From positions 124,001 to 188,000 of the forward strand of contig NZ_LMQU01000015.1 in NCBI RefSeq assembly GCF_001425445.1: a stretch of 64,000 nt of DNA. Direction: 5' to 3'. Below, in pieces: positions 31,947 through 41,208 of this stretch. Both the position numbers and the translations under genes were made by a program. The stretch comes from Devosia sp. Leaf420 (GTDB taxonomy: Bacteria > Pseudomonadota > Alphaproteobacteria > Rhizobiales > Devosiaceae). Positions within the stretch are counted from its first letter, which is position 1; every line of letters starts with the position of its first letter. The notes beneath the pieces are model-generated. The model was not told the origin of the DNA. It saw only the letters and a program-made list of their open reading frames with translations, and made no database searches.

Positions 31947-32058
31947 GGCTTGCGAGGTCTCCCGGGCTTTTGTCCCGCCGTGCGTCCATGGGGCGGCTGC
32001 CCCATGGTGGCAGCTCTCGGACCAGACACGCCTTTCGGCATCGGAACCCTAGCCACCA
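31944..32058 (-). promoter_or_regulatory. Guanidine-I riboswitch (ykkC class, subtype 1) aptamer, unit 3
   Basis: The minus strand contains the class signature in order: TGGCTAGGGTTCCG, TGGTCCGAGAGCTG, ACGGCGGGA and AAAAGCCCGGGAGA. The closing stem P1 is TGGCT (32051-32055) with AGCCA (31946-31950). A variable hairpin (CCATGGGGC...GCCCCATGG) fills the middle. The ykkC variants that sense ppGpp, PRPP or nucleotides share parts of this core; the gene context here (guanidine carboxylase and carboxyguanidine deiminase nearby) supports guanidine as the ligand. It lies directly upstream of the family-5 binding protein and an MBL-fold hydrolase. Confidence 0.95.
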
Positions 32059-32204
32059 ATCTCATTGTCATTAGTGCAAAGCGTGTGCCATCTGGTTGGG
32101 GAGTGCTAACATTCCGTTATCGTTGACTTCTTGGCAAAGGCGACTTGGATAGAGAACGGGGAATTGCGTAGAAATTAGTCGCATTCCCAGGTGCTGATTA
32201 GAAG

Positions 32205-35200
32205 TTAGGCGGCGGTTTCCACGACGGCGATGATGTCTCCGCCGCGGACCGTGCGGCCGGGAGCAGCCTTGACGGTGCGGATGCGACCCGGCGCGTGGGC
32301 GGTGACGGCAATTTCCATTTTCATTGATTCGATGATGGCGATGGTTTCGCCAGCCGCGACGGAAGCACCTTCCTCGACGAGCACTTTCCAGACATTGCCG
32401 GGGACGGCGCTCGAGACGGCAAAGCAGCCTTCGGGAACGTCGGTGTCGCTGCCTTCGGGCGGTAGATCCTCGGCGACGAAGCTGTCGAGGCCCTCGTCCT
32501 TCCAGCGTTGCCGCTCGGCATTGAAGGCGGCTCGCTGGCCGGAGCGGAAATCGCTGATCGAGGCGGCGTTGCGATCAAGGAAGCCGGCATAGTCGGCGTA
32601 GGAGAATGTGGCCTCCTCGATGCGGAGGGGATAGGCGCCATGGGGGAAGGCGGCGCGGGCGTCCATGAGCTCTTCGTGGCTGACGGGAAAGAAGCGGATC
32701 TGATCGAAGAAGCGCAGGAGCCAGGGCGAGCCCTTGGGGAAGTAGGGCGTCGTGCGCCAGGTGTTCCAGACCTGGATGGTGCGGCCAAAGAGCTGATAGC
32801 CGCCGGGCCCCTCCATGCCATAGATGCACATATAGGCGCCGCCGATGCCGACAGCGTTTTCCGGCGTCCAGGTGCGGGCGGGATTGTATTTGGTGGTCAC
32901 GAGACGGTGACGCGGATCGACCGGGGTGGCGACGGGCGCGCCGAGATAGACGTCGCCGAGACCAAGGACAAGGTAACTCGCGTCAAATACCACGTTGCGG
33001 ACGGCTTCAATGCTGTCGAGGCCGTTGATGCGGCGGATAAATTCGATGTTGTCGGGGCACCAGGGGGCGTTGGGGCGAACGAGGTCCTGATATTTGCGCA
33101 TGGCAAGCTGTGCCTCCGGGTCGTTCCAGGAGAGAGGCAGGTGGACGATACGGCTTGGGATGCTGACGTCTTCGGCGCGCGGCAGGTTTTTTTCGATTTC
33201 GGCCAGCATGCCGAGGAGGCGCTCACGGCTGAGGACCGTACTGTCATAGTGGATCTGGAGGGAGCGGATGCCGGGGGTGAGGTCGATGAGGCCGGGCAGT
33301 TTCGCCGCCTCAACCGCTTCCATCAGCAGATGCACGCGCAGGCGGAGGGCGATGTCGAGGGTCATCGGCCCATATTCGACGAGGAGATTATCGTCTCCTT
33401 GGCGGCGATAGACGACTGGAACGACGCCAGAGTCATCGGCGCCCACGATGGCCGAGCCGGTATCGATGCCGGAGCGGCTGATGCTGGGTGCCTTGATGGG
33501 GTCGGCGGGGCGCGCGACGGGATGGAAGCGGATGGTGTCGCCGGGGCGGAACTGGCCCATTTTCCATTGTTCGTCGCGGGCAATGACGGCGGGGCAGACG
33601 AAACCGCCAAGGCTCGGGCCATCGGGGCCGAGAATGATCGGCATATCACCGGTAAAATCGATTGCGCCGATGGCGTAGGGATTGTCGTGGAGGTTGGAGG
33701 GGTGGAGGCCGGCTTCGCCGCCATCGCTGCGAGCCCAACGGGGTGTGGGGCCCATGAGCCGGACGCCGGTGCGGGCGCTGTTGTAATGGACTTCGTAATT
33801 GGCGGAGAAAAGGTCTTCGATATCTTCGGGCTGGAAGAAATCGGGGGCGCCGTGGGGGCCATAGAGAACTCCGACATCCCAATGCCGGGAGAGTTCGGCC
33901 GGGTCGCCGGCTGGTTGGACATTGTCTTGTGGAGTACGGGCGAGGTGCAGCGCGTCCCCGGCCTTGAACGTGCCGGTGGCGTGACCACCGAAGGCGCCAA
34001 GACCGAAGGCGGCGCGGGACCCGAGGACAAGAGGTGCCTTGAAGCCGCCGAGGACAGCGAGATAGGTGCGTTGGCCCGCGCCCGCGATCGCGCCGATCGA
34101 GAGGGTCTGGCCGGCGGCGATGGTGAAGGCTTTGCCGTGCGGTACGGCAATTCCATCGAGCGTCGCGGGCATGTCGGCACCCGCGAGAGCGACCGTCGCT
34201 TCGGCATGGAATTTGAGGACCGGACCGGAGACGGTGAGCTCCAGGGCGGCCGTTACATCGGCATTGCCCACGAGCCTGTTGGCGTGGCGGAAGGAGCGTT
34301 CGTCCATGGGGCCGCTCGGGGGGACGCCGACATGCCAGAGATGGAGGCGCCCCGGTAGTTCCTGGAGGCTCGACTGCGCGCCGGGCTGGATGACGTCGAT
34401 GCTGTCGGCGACATAGGCGAACTGGCGCAGAGCGGTGGTTGCGACCTTGCCAGAGGCGAGGAGATCGGAGGCCGCAATGGCCTGAAGGTATCCGAGATTG
34501 GTTTCGATGCCGCTGACCGCACTTTCGGCAAGGGCGGTCTGGAGCGCCGCGATGGCGGCGGGCCGATCCTCGCCCCAGACGATGATCTTGGCCAGCATGG
34601 GATCGTAAAAGGGCGAGACCTCGGTACCGGTCGCGATCCAGCCATCGATGCGGGCGTTTTCGGGAAAGCTGACCTCGGTCAGAAGGCCGGCGCTGGGCTG
34701 GAAATTGGCATTAGGCTTTTCGGCATAGAGGCGGGCTTCGATCGCGGCGCCTTTGGAGATCAGCGGGCCGGCCGCGCCGATGACATCTTCACCGGCGGCC
34801 TGACGGATCATCCACTCGACGAGATCGATGCCGAAGACAGCCTCGGTGACCGGATGTTCGACCTGGAGGCGCGTATTGACTTCAAGGAAATAGAATTCCT
34901 CGCGCGCGGGGTCGTAGATGAATTCGACCGTGCCGGCGGAGGCGTAGGAGACGGCACTGCCGAGATCGACGGCGGCCTGGTGAAGGCGCGCGCGGACAGC
35001 ATCGGAGAGAAGCGGCGCGGGGGTTTCCTCGATGACCTTCTGGTTGCGGCGCTGAAGGGAGCAATCGCGCTCGCCAAGAGCGATGACACGGCCTGCGCCA
35101 TCGCCGAAGAGCTGGACTTCGACATGGCGCGCATCGGAGACGAAGCGTTCGAGATAGACGCGGGCGTCGCCAAAGCTGGCGGTGGCGGTGCGTTGAACGG

Positions 35201-35744
35201 AGGCAAAGCTCTCGCGCAGGGTTTCGGGATCGGCACAGAGCTGCATACCGATGCCGCCGCCGCCGGCGGTGCTCTTGAGCATGACCGGATAGCCAATGGT
35301 TTCGGCTGCGCTCAGCGCTTCATCGATATCGGCGATGAGGCCGGTGCCGGGCAGGAGCGGTACGCCGTTGGCCTTGGCGAGGTCGCGCGCCGTATGTTTT
35401 AGGCCGAAGGCTTCGATATGCTCGGGCCGGGGGCCGATGAAGGTGATGCCTTCCGCGGCGAGCCGACGGGCAAAGCCGATATTTTCCGAAAGGAACCCAT
35501 AGCCGGGATGGACAGCCTCTGCGCCGGTGGCGCGGCAGGCCGCAATCACCGCATCGACATTGAGATAGCTTTCCGTTGCCGGTGCCGGGCCGAGGCGCAC
35601 GGCTTCATCGGCCAGGGTGACGGCAGGGGTAAAGCGATCGGCATCGGAATAGACGGCGACCGAGGCAATTCCCATGCGCTTGAGGGTCCGGATGACGCGG
35701 ACGGCGATCTCGCCGCGATTGGCGACGAGGACTTTGGTGAACAT
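32205..35744 (-). CDS. Guanidine carboxylase (urea carboxylase family, biotin-dependent)
   Basis: Biotin enzyme of 1179 residues that uses ATP and bicarbonate to carboxylate guanidine (or urea). Order of domains: biotin carboxylase (residues 1-450, with KSTAGGGGIGM and the EVNTRLQVEHPVTE active-site segment), then the KipA/KipI-like carboxyltransferase region (about 455-1080; GPMDERSFRHANRLVGN, LGLGDVYLGAP), and a C-terminal biotinyl domain with ESMKMEI (biotin Lys1142). Proteins of this family were long annotated as urea carboxylase. Here the riboswitch upstream of the transport genes and the carboxyguanidine deiminase subunits in the same cluster argue for guanidine as the true substrate; this is from context, not from a checked active-site residue. 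It is the last gene of unit 2 and starts three bases after the ATPase gene. Confidence 0.93.
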   Translation of the reverse strand: MFTKVLVANRGEIAVRVIRTLKRMGIASVAVYSDADRFTPAVTLADEAVRLGPAPATESYLNVDAVIAACRATGAEAVHPGYGFLSENIGFARRLAAEGITFIGPRPEHIEAFGLKHTARDLAKANGVPLLPGTGLIADIDEALSAAETIGYPVMLKSTAGGGGIGMQLCADPETLRESFASVQRTATASFGDARVYLERFVSDARHVEVQLFGDGAGRVIALGERDCSLQRRNQKVIEETPAPLLSDAVRARLHQAAVDLGSAVSYASAGTVEFIYDPAREEFYFLEVNTRLQVEHPVTEAVFGIDLVEWMIRQAAGEDVIGAAGPLISKGAAIEARLYAEKPNANFQPSAGLLTEVSFPENARIDGWIATGTEVSPFYDPMLAKIIVWGEDRPAAIAALQTALAESAVSGIETNLGYLQAIAASDLLASGKVATTALRQFAYVADSIDVIQPGAQSSLQELPGRLHLWHVGVPPSGPMDERSFRHANRLVGNADVTAALELTVSGPVLKFHAEATVALAGADMPATLDGIAVPHGKAFTIAAGQTLSIGAIAGAGQRTYLAVLGGFKAPLVLGSRAAFGLGAFGGHATGTFKAGDALHLARTPQDNVQPAGDPAELSRHWDVGVLYGPHGAPDFFQPEDIEDLFSANYEVHYNSARTGVRLMGPTPRWARSDGGEAGLHPSNLHDNPYAIGAIDFTGDMPIILGPDGPSLGGFVCPAVIARDEQWKMGQFRPGDTIRFHPVARPADPIKAPSISRSGIDTGSAIVGADDSGVVPVVYRRQGDDNLLVEYGPMTLDIALRLRVHLLMEAVEAAKLPGLIDLTPGIRSLQIHYDSTVLSRERLLGMLAEIEKNLPRAEDVSIPSRIVHLPLSWNDPEAQLAMRKYQDLVRPNAPWCPDNIEFIRRINGLDSIEAVRNVVFDASYLVLGLGDVYLGAPVATPVDPRHRLVTTKYNPARTWTPENAVGIGGAYMCIYGMEGPGGYQLFGRTIQVWNTWRTTPYFPKGSPWLLRFFDQIRFFPVSHEELMDARAAFPHGAYPLRIEEATFSYADYAGFLDRNAASISDFRSGQRAAFNAERQRWKDEGLDSFVAEDLPPEGSDTDVPEGCFAVSSAVPGNVWKVLVEEGASVAAGETIAIIESMKMEIAVTAHAPGRIRTVKAAPGRTVRGGDIIAVVETAA

Positions 35745-35747
35745 GGA

Positions 35748-36575
35748 TCAGGCTCCCGGCGGTTCAGAGATGACCGGGTCGTCCCGCGTCTGGCCCAGGG
35801 GGAATGCCGGGTCGTCCCGGTCCGGGCTGGATGGATGTGCGGCGCCCGCAATGCGGGGCGGCCAGATGGAAATGTCTTGGCTCAGAAGCGCGCCATAACG
35901 CTCGCGCTCTTCAGGGCGGTCGCGGGGGCGCTCGAAGGCGATGACGCGGGTGGCGAGGGTAAAGGCCTCGCGCATGTCATGGGTGACCATGACGACGGTG
36001 AGCGCGGTTTCGTGCCAGAGCGTTTTCATGAGCTCGTGGATTTCGGCGCGAATGCCCGGATCAAGCGCGCCAAAAGGTTCGTCGAGAAGGAGGACGGCCG
36101 GCTTCATGACGAGAGCCTGCGCCAGCGCCAGACGCTGCTGCATGCCGCCCGAGAGTTGGGCGGGGTATTTGTCTTCGCTGCCCAAGAGACCGACAGCGGC
36201 GATCATGGCGCGGGCGGTTTCGATGGCCTGACGGCGCTGTTGTCCGAGGAGGCGAATGCGGGTGGACGAGCCACGCATTTCGAGGCCGAAGAGGACATTG
36301 CCGAGAACGGTGAGATGCGGGAACACCGAATAGCGCTGGAAGACGACGCCGCGATCGGGACCCGGCTCGGCGACCAAAGGCGCGCCATCGAGCGTGATGG
36401 TGCCGCGCGTCGGTTTTTCGTCGCCCAGCAGCAGGCGGAGAAAGGTGCTCTTGCCGCAGCCGGAGGGGCCGACCAGCGCCACGAAGGAGCGCGGTTCGAT
36501 GGTCAGCGAGATGCGCTCGAGGACCACCTGATCCCCATATTCCTGCCAGACGTCCTTGACCACGATCCGGCTCAT
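35748..36575 (-). CDS. ABC transporter ATP-binding protein, nitrate/taurine type, guanidine-associated
   Basis: Cytoplasmic ATPase of 275 residues. The ATG at 36575 overlaps the permease stop (ATGA) and is chosen over an upstream in-frame start (36620). It has Walker A GPSGCGKST, a signature LSGGMQQR and Walker B AVLLLDEPFGALD. The C-terminal tail of about 50 residues, rich in Pro and Asp, is not conserved in the general family. It pairs with the permease and NMT1-like binding protein upstream, forming the importer commonly found beside urea/guanidine carboxylase genes. The likely cargo is guanidine or a related small cation. Confidence 0.92.
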   Translation of the reverse strand: MSRIVVKDVWQEYGDQVVLERISLTIEPRSFVALVGPSGCGKSTFLRLLLGDEKPTRGTITLDGAPLVAEPGPDRGVVFQRYSVFPHLTVLGNVLFGLEMRGSSTRIRLLGQQRRQAIETARAMIAAVGLLGSEDKYPAQLSGGMQQRLALAQALVMKPAVLLLDEPFGALDPGIRAEIHELMKTLWHETALTVVMVTHDMREAFTLATRVIAFERPRDRPEERERYGALLSQDISIWPPRIAGAAHPSSPDRDDPAFPLGQTRDDPVISEPPGA

Positions 36576-37387
36576 TGGGCAGTCCCCCGCGTCCAGGGGA
36601 AGATGGCGACGCGCAGCCAATCGAGCGCGACATTCATGATGACGGCGAGCAGCGTGATCCAGGCGACGTAGGTGAAGATGACATCCATCGAGAGATAGCG
36701 GCGGACGAGGAATATGCGGTAGCCGAGGCCGGAATCCGAGGAGATGGCTTCGGCGGCAATCAGGAACAGCCAGGCGGGGCCAAGCTGCAGCTTGAGGCAG
36801 GTGAACAGGCGCGGCAGGGTCTGGGGGAGGACGACGCGCATGGCGATCTGGAACGAGGAGGCGTCGAGGGTCTGGGCCTTGACCAATTGCTCATGGGGCA
36901 GATCGAGCACCTTAAAGGCGAGGTCGCGGATCATGATCGGGGTAATGCCGATGACGATCAGCGTGATCTTTGACACTTCGCCGAGGCCCATTACGATGAA
37001 GAGCACGGGCAGGAGGGCAAGAGGCGGGACCATGGAAACGACGGCGATGAAGGGCGCGAGAAGCGCCCGCAAATAGGGGAACATGCCGACGAGCATGCCA
37101 ACCACGAGCGCGATTGCCGTCGCTATGCCAAGGCTGGCACCGAGGCGGCCAAGGCTGGCGAGCGTGTCCGCCCAGAGAAAGAGTTCTCCGGTACGGACAT
37201 CGGGGGTGAAGGCCATGCGGTTGATGGCGTCGCCAAGCGCCGCAATTCCCGGCAGGAGCTTATCCGCAGGATTGTCGGCGAGCCGCGCGGCGGACCCGAT
37301 GGCATAGGCCAGGAGGACCAGGATGAACGGGCACAGGGCCAGCGTCAGTGCCGTGATCCGCGACGGCTTATAATTGATCCACCGCAT
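36572..37387 (-). CDS. ABC transporter permease, nitrate/taurine type, guanidine-associated
   Basis: Inner-membrane permease of 271 residues with about six helices. The EAA-type loop that contacts the ATPase appears around QTLDASSFQIAMRVVLPQTLPR. It begins 11 bases after the binding-protein gene and overlaps the ATPase gene by four bases, so all three subunits are translated together. It probably forms a homodimer. The cargo, guanidine or urea-like compounds, is inferred from the riboswitch and the carboxylase downstream. Confidence 0.92.
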   Translation of the reverse strand: MRWINYKPSRITALTLALCPFILVLLAYAIGSAARLADNPADKLLPGIAALGDAINRMAFTPDVRTGELFLWADTLASLGRLGASLGIATAIALVVGMLVGMFPYLRALLAPFIAVVSMVPPLALLPVLFIVMGLGEVSKITLIVIGITPIMIRDLAFKVLDLPHEQLVKAQTLDASSFQIAMRVVLPQTLPRLFTCLKLQLGPAWLFLIAAEAISSDSGLGYRIFLVRRYLSMDVIFTYVAWITLLAVIMNVALDWLRVAIFPWTRGTAQ

Positions 37388-37398
37388 GGGAGGGTGCC

Positions 37399-38460
37399 TC
37401 AGAGCGCGTTGTCGGCGGCGAGCTGCATATAGTCGTCAGTGAAGCGCAGCTTGACGAAGTTGGGATCGCCGAGGACCGTGCCGTCGGCCAGTTCGATGCC
37501 GATGACGTCGGCCGAAGGCGCGCCCGAGCCGAGGAGGCCCTTGTCGAACAGGAAGGTGCGGACCCGGTCCATGGTCGCGGACAGATCGGGCGAGGTGACG
37601 AAGGCGACGGCCTCCTTGGGGTCGGCAAAGAGCTTGGTGGCTGCAAGCTGGGCTTCAAAGCCAGCCTGATCGGTGCCCGATGCGGCGCCCATGGCTGCGC
37701 GGGCGGCAGCGCCTTCCGGCGTATCAGAGGTCATCAGGGAGACGGTTTCGTACCAGATGCCGGCCAGGGCCTTGCCGAAATCGGGATTGGCTTCGAGCAC
37801 TTCGGTATTGGCGACCATGAGATCGATGATTTCGCCGGGGATCATGGAGCTATCGAAGACGCTCGTCGCATCGGGCAGAGCGAGGATTTCCGAGACCATG
37901 GGGTTCCAGGTAACGAGCGCAGTGACGTCGGCCGTCTGGAAGGCGCCGACCATATCGGGATCGGCGGTGTTGACGACGTTCACGTCGCGCTCGGTGAGGC
38001 CGACGCTGTCGAGGGCGCGGGCAAGGAGATAGTGGGAAACGGAGAACTCGACGAGGTTGACGGTTTGGCCCGCGATGTCGGCGAGTTCGGTCGCGTTCTT
38101 GAGGATGACGGCGTCATTGCCCGAGGAGAAATCGCCCACGATGACGGCGGTGGTATCGACGCCGCCGGCAGCGGGGATCGAGAGGCCGTCCATATTGGTG
38201 AGGCTGACCGCGTCATAGGCGCCGGCGGTGTATTGGTTCATCGACTCCACGTAGTCGTTGAACTGGGTCACCTCGATGGTGATGCCGTATTTCTCGGACC
38301 ATTTGTCGACGATGCCGTGCTCCTCGGCATAGCCCCAAGGCATCCAGCCGACATAGATCGACCAGGCGACCTTGAAATCGGTCTTGGCCTGGGCAAAGGC
38401 AGGCAAGGTGAGCGCCGTGGTCGCTGCGAGGACGATCGCGGCGGTCTTCAAGAGGTTCAT
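37399..38460 (-). CDS. ABC transporter substrate-binding protein, NMT1/OpuAC-like, guanidine-associated
   Basis: Periplasmic binding protein of 353 residues with a signal peptide (LLKTAAIVLAATTALTLPAFAQA). The mature N-terminus (FKVAWSIYVGWMPWGYAEE) is typical of the group usually named urea ABC transporter binding protein beside urea carboxylase. Aromatic residues near the cleft (Trp, Tyr, Trp in YVGWMPWGYA) could hold a flat cation such as guanidinium, which is inference. It is the first gene of unit 2, directly behind a guanidine-I riboswitch whose platform covers its AAAGGGA ribosome site. Confidence 0.92.
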   Translation of the reverse strand: MNLLKTAAIVLAATTALTLPAFAQAKTDFKVAWSIYVGWMPWGYAEEHGIVDKWSEKYGITIEVTQFNDYVESMNQYTAGAYDAVSLTNMDGLSIPAAGGVDTTAVIVGDFSSGNDAVILKNATELADIAGQTVNLVEFSVSHYLLARALDSVGLTERDVNVVNTADPDMVGAFQTADVTALVTWNPMVSEILALPDATSVFDSSMIPGEIIDLMVANTEVLEANPDFGKALAGIWYETVSLMTSDTPEGAAARAAMGAASGTDQAGFEAQLAATKLFADPKEAVAFVTSPDLSATMDRVRTFLFDKGLLGSGAPSADVIGIELADGTVLGDPNFVKLRFTDDYMQLAADNAL

Positions 38461-38466
38461 GTCTAG

Positions 38467-38527
38467 TCCCTTTCCGTTCGGTCAACTGGAAGGGGATTGG
38501 TGGCGACCATCATGCCGCCAATCCCTT
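38467..38527 (-). promoter_or_regulatory. Expression platform of riboswitch 2: two mutually exclusive hairpins
   Basis: On the minus strand, hairpin A pairs AAGGGATTGG with CCAATCCCCTT plus an inner GGC/GCC (38491-38527). Hairpin B pairs CCCCTTCC (38488-38495) with GGAAAGGG (38468-38475), with one mismatch, and would hide the ribosome site of the binding-protein gene. The strands overlap at 38491-38495. The design is the same as at the other two riboswitches of the cluster. Confidence 0.65.
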
Positions 38528-38638
38528 GGCCACAGAGGTCTCCCGGGCTTTTGTCCCGCCGTGCACCCGGCCGGATGTCTCCCGGTCCGGTAGCAGCTCT
38601 CGGACCAGACGCATCACCGATGCCGGAACCCTAGCCGC
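38526..38638 (-). promoter_or_regulatory. Guanidine-I riboswitch (ykkC class, subtype 1) aptamer, unit 2
   Basis: The minus strand reads GGCTAGGGTTCCGG, CTGGTCCGAGAGCTG, ACGGCGGGA and AAAAGCCCGGGAGA in the expected order. P1 is formed by GGCT (38633-38636) with GGCC (38528-38531) including one G-U pair. The variable arm (ACCGGACCGGGAGACATCCGG) differs from that of the other two copies. It precedes the guanidine-associated ABC importer and the carboxylase. Confidence 0.95.
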
Positions 38639-38775
38639 TAACTCATGCAGTATGAGTTGCAATCGGCGTGCCAAGTCCTGGCGGGTGTTTTCGGTCGGAT
38701 CGGCGGGCTTCTGAGCGTTTTAGCGGTGAAAGCTGCGGCAGGCTGCACAAATGGTGGGCGCTGCCGCAGGTCGCA

Positions 38776-40578
38776 TCAGGCGGTGGTCTTAGCCTTGCTG
38801 GCGATATAGGCGCGCCAGCCGCCGAAGTTGGTGATGTCGGCGGCATCGTCGAGCGCTGTGGCTTCGCAAAGGAAGCCGGTGACGTGGCGGCCATCGGCGA
38901 GGACGAGCTTGCCGACGCCGAGGGGCGCGGGGATCTTTGACACGAACGTGCCGAAGCCGGCGGCGGGGAGGGACCAGACCTCGATAATGATGGGTTCGCC
39001 CTCGGAGACGCGCTGGAGGCCAGGTTTGGGCGGGACGGTGCCTTTGAGAGCATAGAGCCGGTATTGTGGCGCGGTCCTGGTTTCTTCGACGAGCCAGCCG
39101 CCGAGGGCGGTCAGTTCGGGATTGAGCGGCATGCCGGTCAAATGAGCGCCGACGACGGCGATTTCGATGCGGTCGGTGCCGGGGATCGTGACGGCGGGGA
39201 TGAGTTTGGTGCGATCGAGGCCGCTGCCGGTGGCCGCGGCCTGGTGCATGGCATTGGCGAACGGAGCGAGGGCGTCGTCGCAATCCTGCGGGGCGACGAG
39301 CATGACGCCGAAGGGAAGGCCATTGGCGGTGAAACCGGCGGGGACGGCGATGGCGCTGTAATCGAGGAGGTTGGCGAAATTGGTATAGAGGCCGAAGCGA
39401 GAATTGAGCGCGATGGGGTCGGCGCGCATGGCCTCGACGGTCTGGATATCGGGCGAGGTGGGGAGGAGGAGAACGTCCGCCTTGGCCCATTCGAGGAGCG
39501 TCAACTGGCGCAGGCGGCCGAGTTCGTAGCGGCCGTTGAAGGCGTCCACGGCGCTAAATTTGGTAGCGCCGCCTATGATGGTGCGCACGGTTGGGTCCAT
39601 CTCATCGGCGGACTTGGCAAAGAAGTCTTCGATGGCCGCGAGGCGTTCGGCAACCCAGGGGCCCTGGTAGAGGAGGGCGGCTGCGTCGCGGAAGGGGGCG
39701 TAATCGATGAGGACGATTTCGGCGCCGAGTTTTTTGGCACGCGCGATGGCTTCTTCATAGAGACCGGCGAAAGCGTGGTTGCCGTAAAATTCCTTGTCCT
39801 TGTCCATGAGGACGCCGACGCGGAGTTTTGGCGGGAGGCTCATGGACGCTGGTTTGCGCGAGAAGGGGTCGGCGGCGTCGTAGCCGTCCATGACGGCGCG
39901 GACCGCGATGCCGTCGGTGACATTGGCGGCCATGACGGTCACAACGTCGACGCTGCGGCAGGCGGGGACGACGCCGGTGTTGGGGACGCGGCCGGGGCTT
40001 GGCTTGATGCCGACGAGATTGTTGAAGGCGGCAGGGACGCGGCCGGAGCCTGCGGTGTCGGTGCCGAGGGCAAAGGCGGCAAGGCCGCTGGCGACGGCGA
40101 CTGCCGAGCCGGAGCTTGATCCGCCGGAGACGTAATCGGCGTTGAAGACGGAACGCGGCGCGCCATAGGGCGAGCGAGTGCCGTTCAGGCCGGTGGCGAA
40201 CTGATCGAGATTGGTCTTGCCGACGACGATGGCCCCGGCGGCGCGGAGCCGGGCGATGACGGTCGCGTCCTGCTCGGGGGAGTACGCAAAAGTGGGGCAG
40301 GCGGCGGTGGTCGGAAGGCCGGCGGCGTCGATATTGTCCTTGATGGCGAAGGGGATGCCCCAGAGCGGCAGGCTATTGGGCTCGGGCGCTCGCGCGATGA
40401 GGTCGGCGGCGGCGGCGCGGAGCTGGTCAGGTGTGGCGCGGGTGATGAACACGGCCGGATCGGTTGCCGCGTCGAGCCGCTCGATCAGGGCGTTGACGAG
40501 GTCGAGCGGCGATGTGCCGGCAGCGTAGAGCGCACGGAGGCTCGTGAAATCGAGGATCTGGGGAAGGGTGGTTGTCAT
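38776..40578 (-). CDS. atzF: Allophanate hydrolase
   Basis: Amidase-signature enzyme of 600 residues that splits allophanate into two ammonia and two CO2. The ATG at 40578 overlaps the stop of the upstream deiminase gene and is preferred over an in-frame start at 40656. The Ser-cisSer-Lys centre is visible: Lys80 (AIKDN), GGSSSGS at 152-158, and Ser178 in TAGSGR. The C-terminal domain of about 130 residues (from about 470) matches the second domain of AtzF, which decarboxylates the intermediate. It is the last gene of unit 1 and completes the guanidine pathway: guanidine, carboxyguanidine, allophanate, ammonia. Confidence 0.94.
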   Translation of the reverse strand: MTTTLPQILDFTSLRALYAAGTSPLDLVNALIERLDAATDPAVFITRATPDQLRAAAADLIARAPEPNSLPLWGIPFAIKDNIDAAGLPTTAACPTFAYSPEQDATVIARLRAAGAIVVGKTNLDQFATGLNGTRSPYGAPRSVFNADYVSGGSSSGSAVAVASGLAAFALGTDTAGSGRVPAAFNNLVGIKPSPGRVPNTGVVPACRSVDVVTVMAANVTDGIAVRAVMDGYDAADPFSRKPASMSLPPKLRVGVLMDKDKEFYGNHAFAGLYEEAIARAKKLGAEIVLIDYAPFRDAAALLYQGPWVAERLAAIEDFFAKSADEMDPTVRTIIGGATKFSAVDAFNGRYELGRLRQLTLLEWAKADVLLLPTSPDIQTVEAMRADPIALNSRFGLYTNFANLLDYSAIAVPAGFTANGLPFGVMLVAPQDCDDALAPFANAMHQAAATGSGLDRTKLIPAVTIPGTDRIEIAVVGAHLTGMPLNPELTALGGWLVEETRTAPQYRLYALKGTVPPKPGLQRVSEGEPIIIEVWSLPAAGFGTFVSKIPAPLGVGKLVLADGRHVTGFLCEATALDDAADITNFGGWRAYIASKAKTTA

Positions 40579-41198
40579 CCCTCTGCTCCTGCGAAGATCT
40601 GCACGGCGACGGGGGTCGGGTTGAAGCCGTTGCAGGGATTGTTGATCTGGGGGCAATTGGAGATGACGCAGAGCACGTCCATTTCTGCGACCATTTCGAC
40701 ATAGGAGCCGGGCGCTGAAATGCCGTCGTCAATGACGAGATCGCCATTGGGTGCGATCGGCACGTTCATGAAGAAGTTGATGTTGGGCACGATGTCGCGC
40801 TTGCTCATGCCGTGGCGCGAAACCTCGGCGACGAAGTTTTCACGGCAGGCGTGCTCGAACTTGGTGTGGTGGCCGAAGCGGACGGTATTGCTTTCGCATG
40901 AGCAGGCGCCGGCCGAAGTATCGTGGCGACCGCAGCTGTCGTCGGTGACGGTCAGCATGACGTTGCCTTCGCTCGACATCAGTTTCGAGCCGGTGGTGAT
41001 ATAGGCCGAGCCTTGGGCCTGGAGCGTATCCTGGGCGCTATAGCGCTCGGCAAAATCGTGGGCTTTGTAAAAGAGCGTGTCGATCGCTTGTTGGCCGCGG
41101 GTATCGATGATGCGGAGGACCTGACCCTTGCGGACCAGGCCTGACCAAGGCTGGCGCGCTGGAATGTCATGCTCGAAAATGGGCGTCTTTGATGTCAT
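40575..41198 (-). CDS. Carboxyguanidine deiminase subunit (DUF1989, urea carboxylase-associated family)
   Basis: Protein of 207 residues of the DUF1989 family, now known as one of two subunits (CgdA/CgdB) that deiminate carboxyguanidine to allophanate. The ATG at 41198 has GAGGAG upstream. Conserved segments are DTLFYKAHDFAERYSAQDT, CGRHDTSAGACSCESNTVRFG, PNINFFMNVP and ISNCPQINNPCNGFNPTP; the Cys and His in these are likely zinc ligands. It is 10 bases downstream of its paralogous partner and overlaps allophanate hydrolase by four bases. I do not assign which of the pair is CgdA and which is CgdB. Confidence 0.92.
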   Translation of the reverse strand: MTSKTPIFEHDIPARQPWSGLVRKGQVLRIIDTRGQQAIDTLFYKAHDFAERYSAQDTLQAQGSAYITTGSKLMSSEGNVMLTVTDDSCGRHDTSAGACSCESNTVRFGHHTKFEHACRENFVAEVSRHGMSKRDIVPNINFFMNVPIAPNGDLVIDDGISAPGSYVEMVAEMDVLCVISNCPQINNPCNGFNPTPVAVQIFAGAEG

Positions 41199-41208
41199 GG
41201 CGCGCTCC

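Noticed and set aside
31944..32058. Alternative reading of the ykkC-type elements as ppGpp- or PRPP-sensing variants.
   Set aside because: The class core is complete and the linked genes are guanidine catabolism and transport, not amino-acid or purine synthesis, so the guanidine subtype is much more likely.
32508..34358. A 616-codon open frame on the plus strand opposite guanidine carboxylase.
   Set aside because: The carboxylase motifs on the minus strand are unambiguous. The antisense frame is Gly/Ala/Asp-rich without structure.
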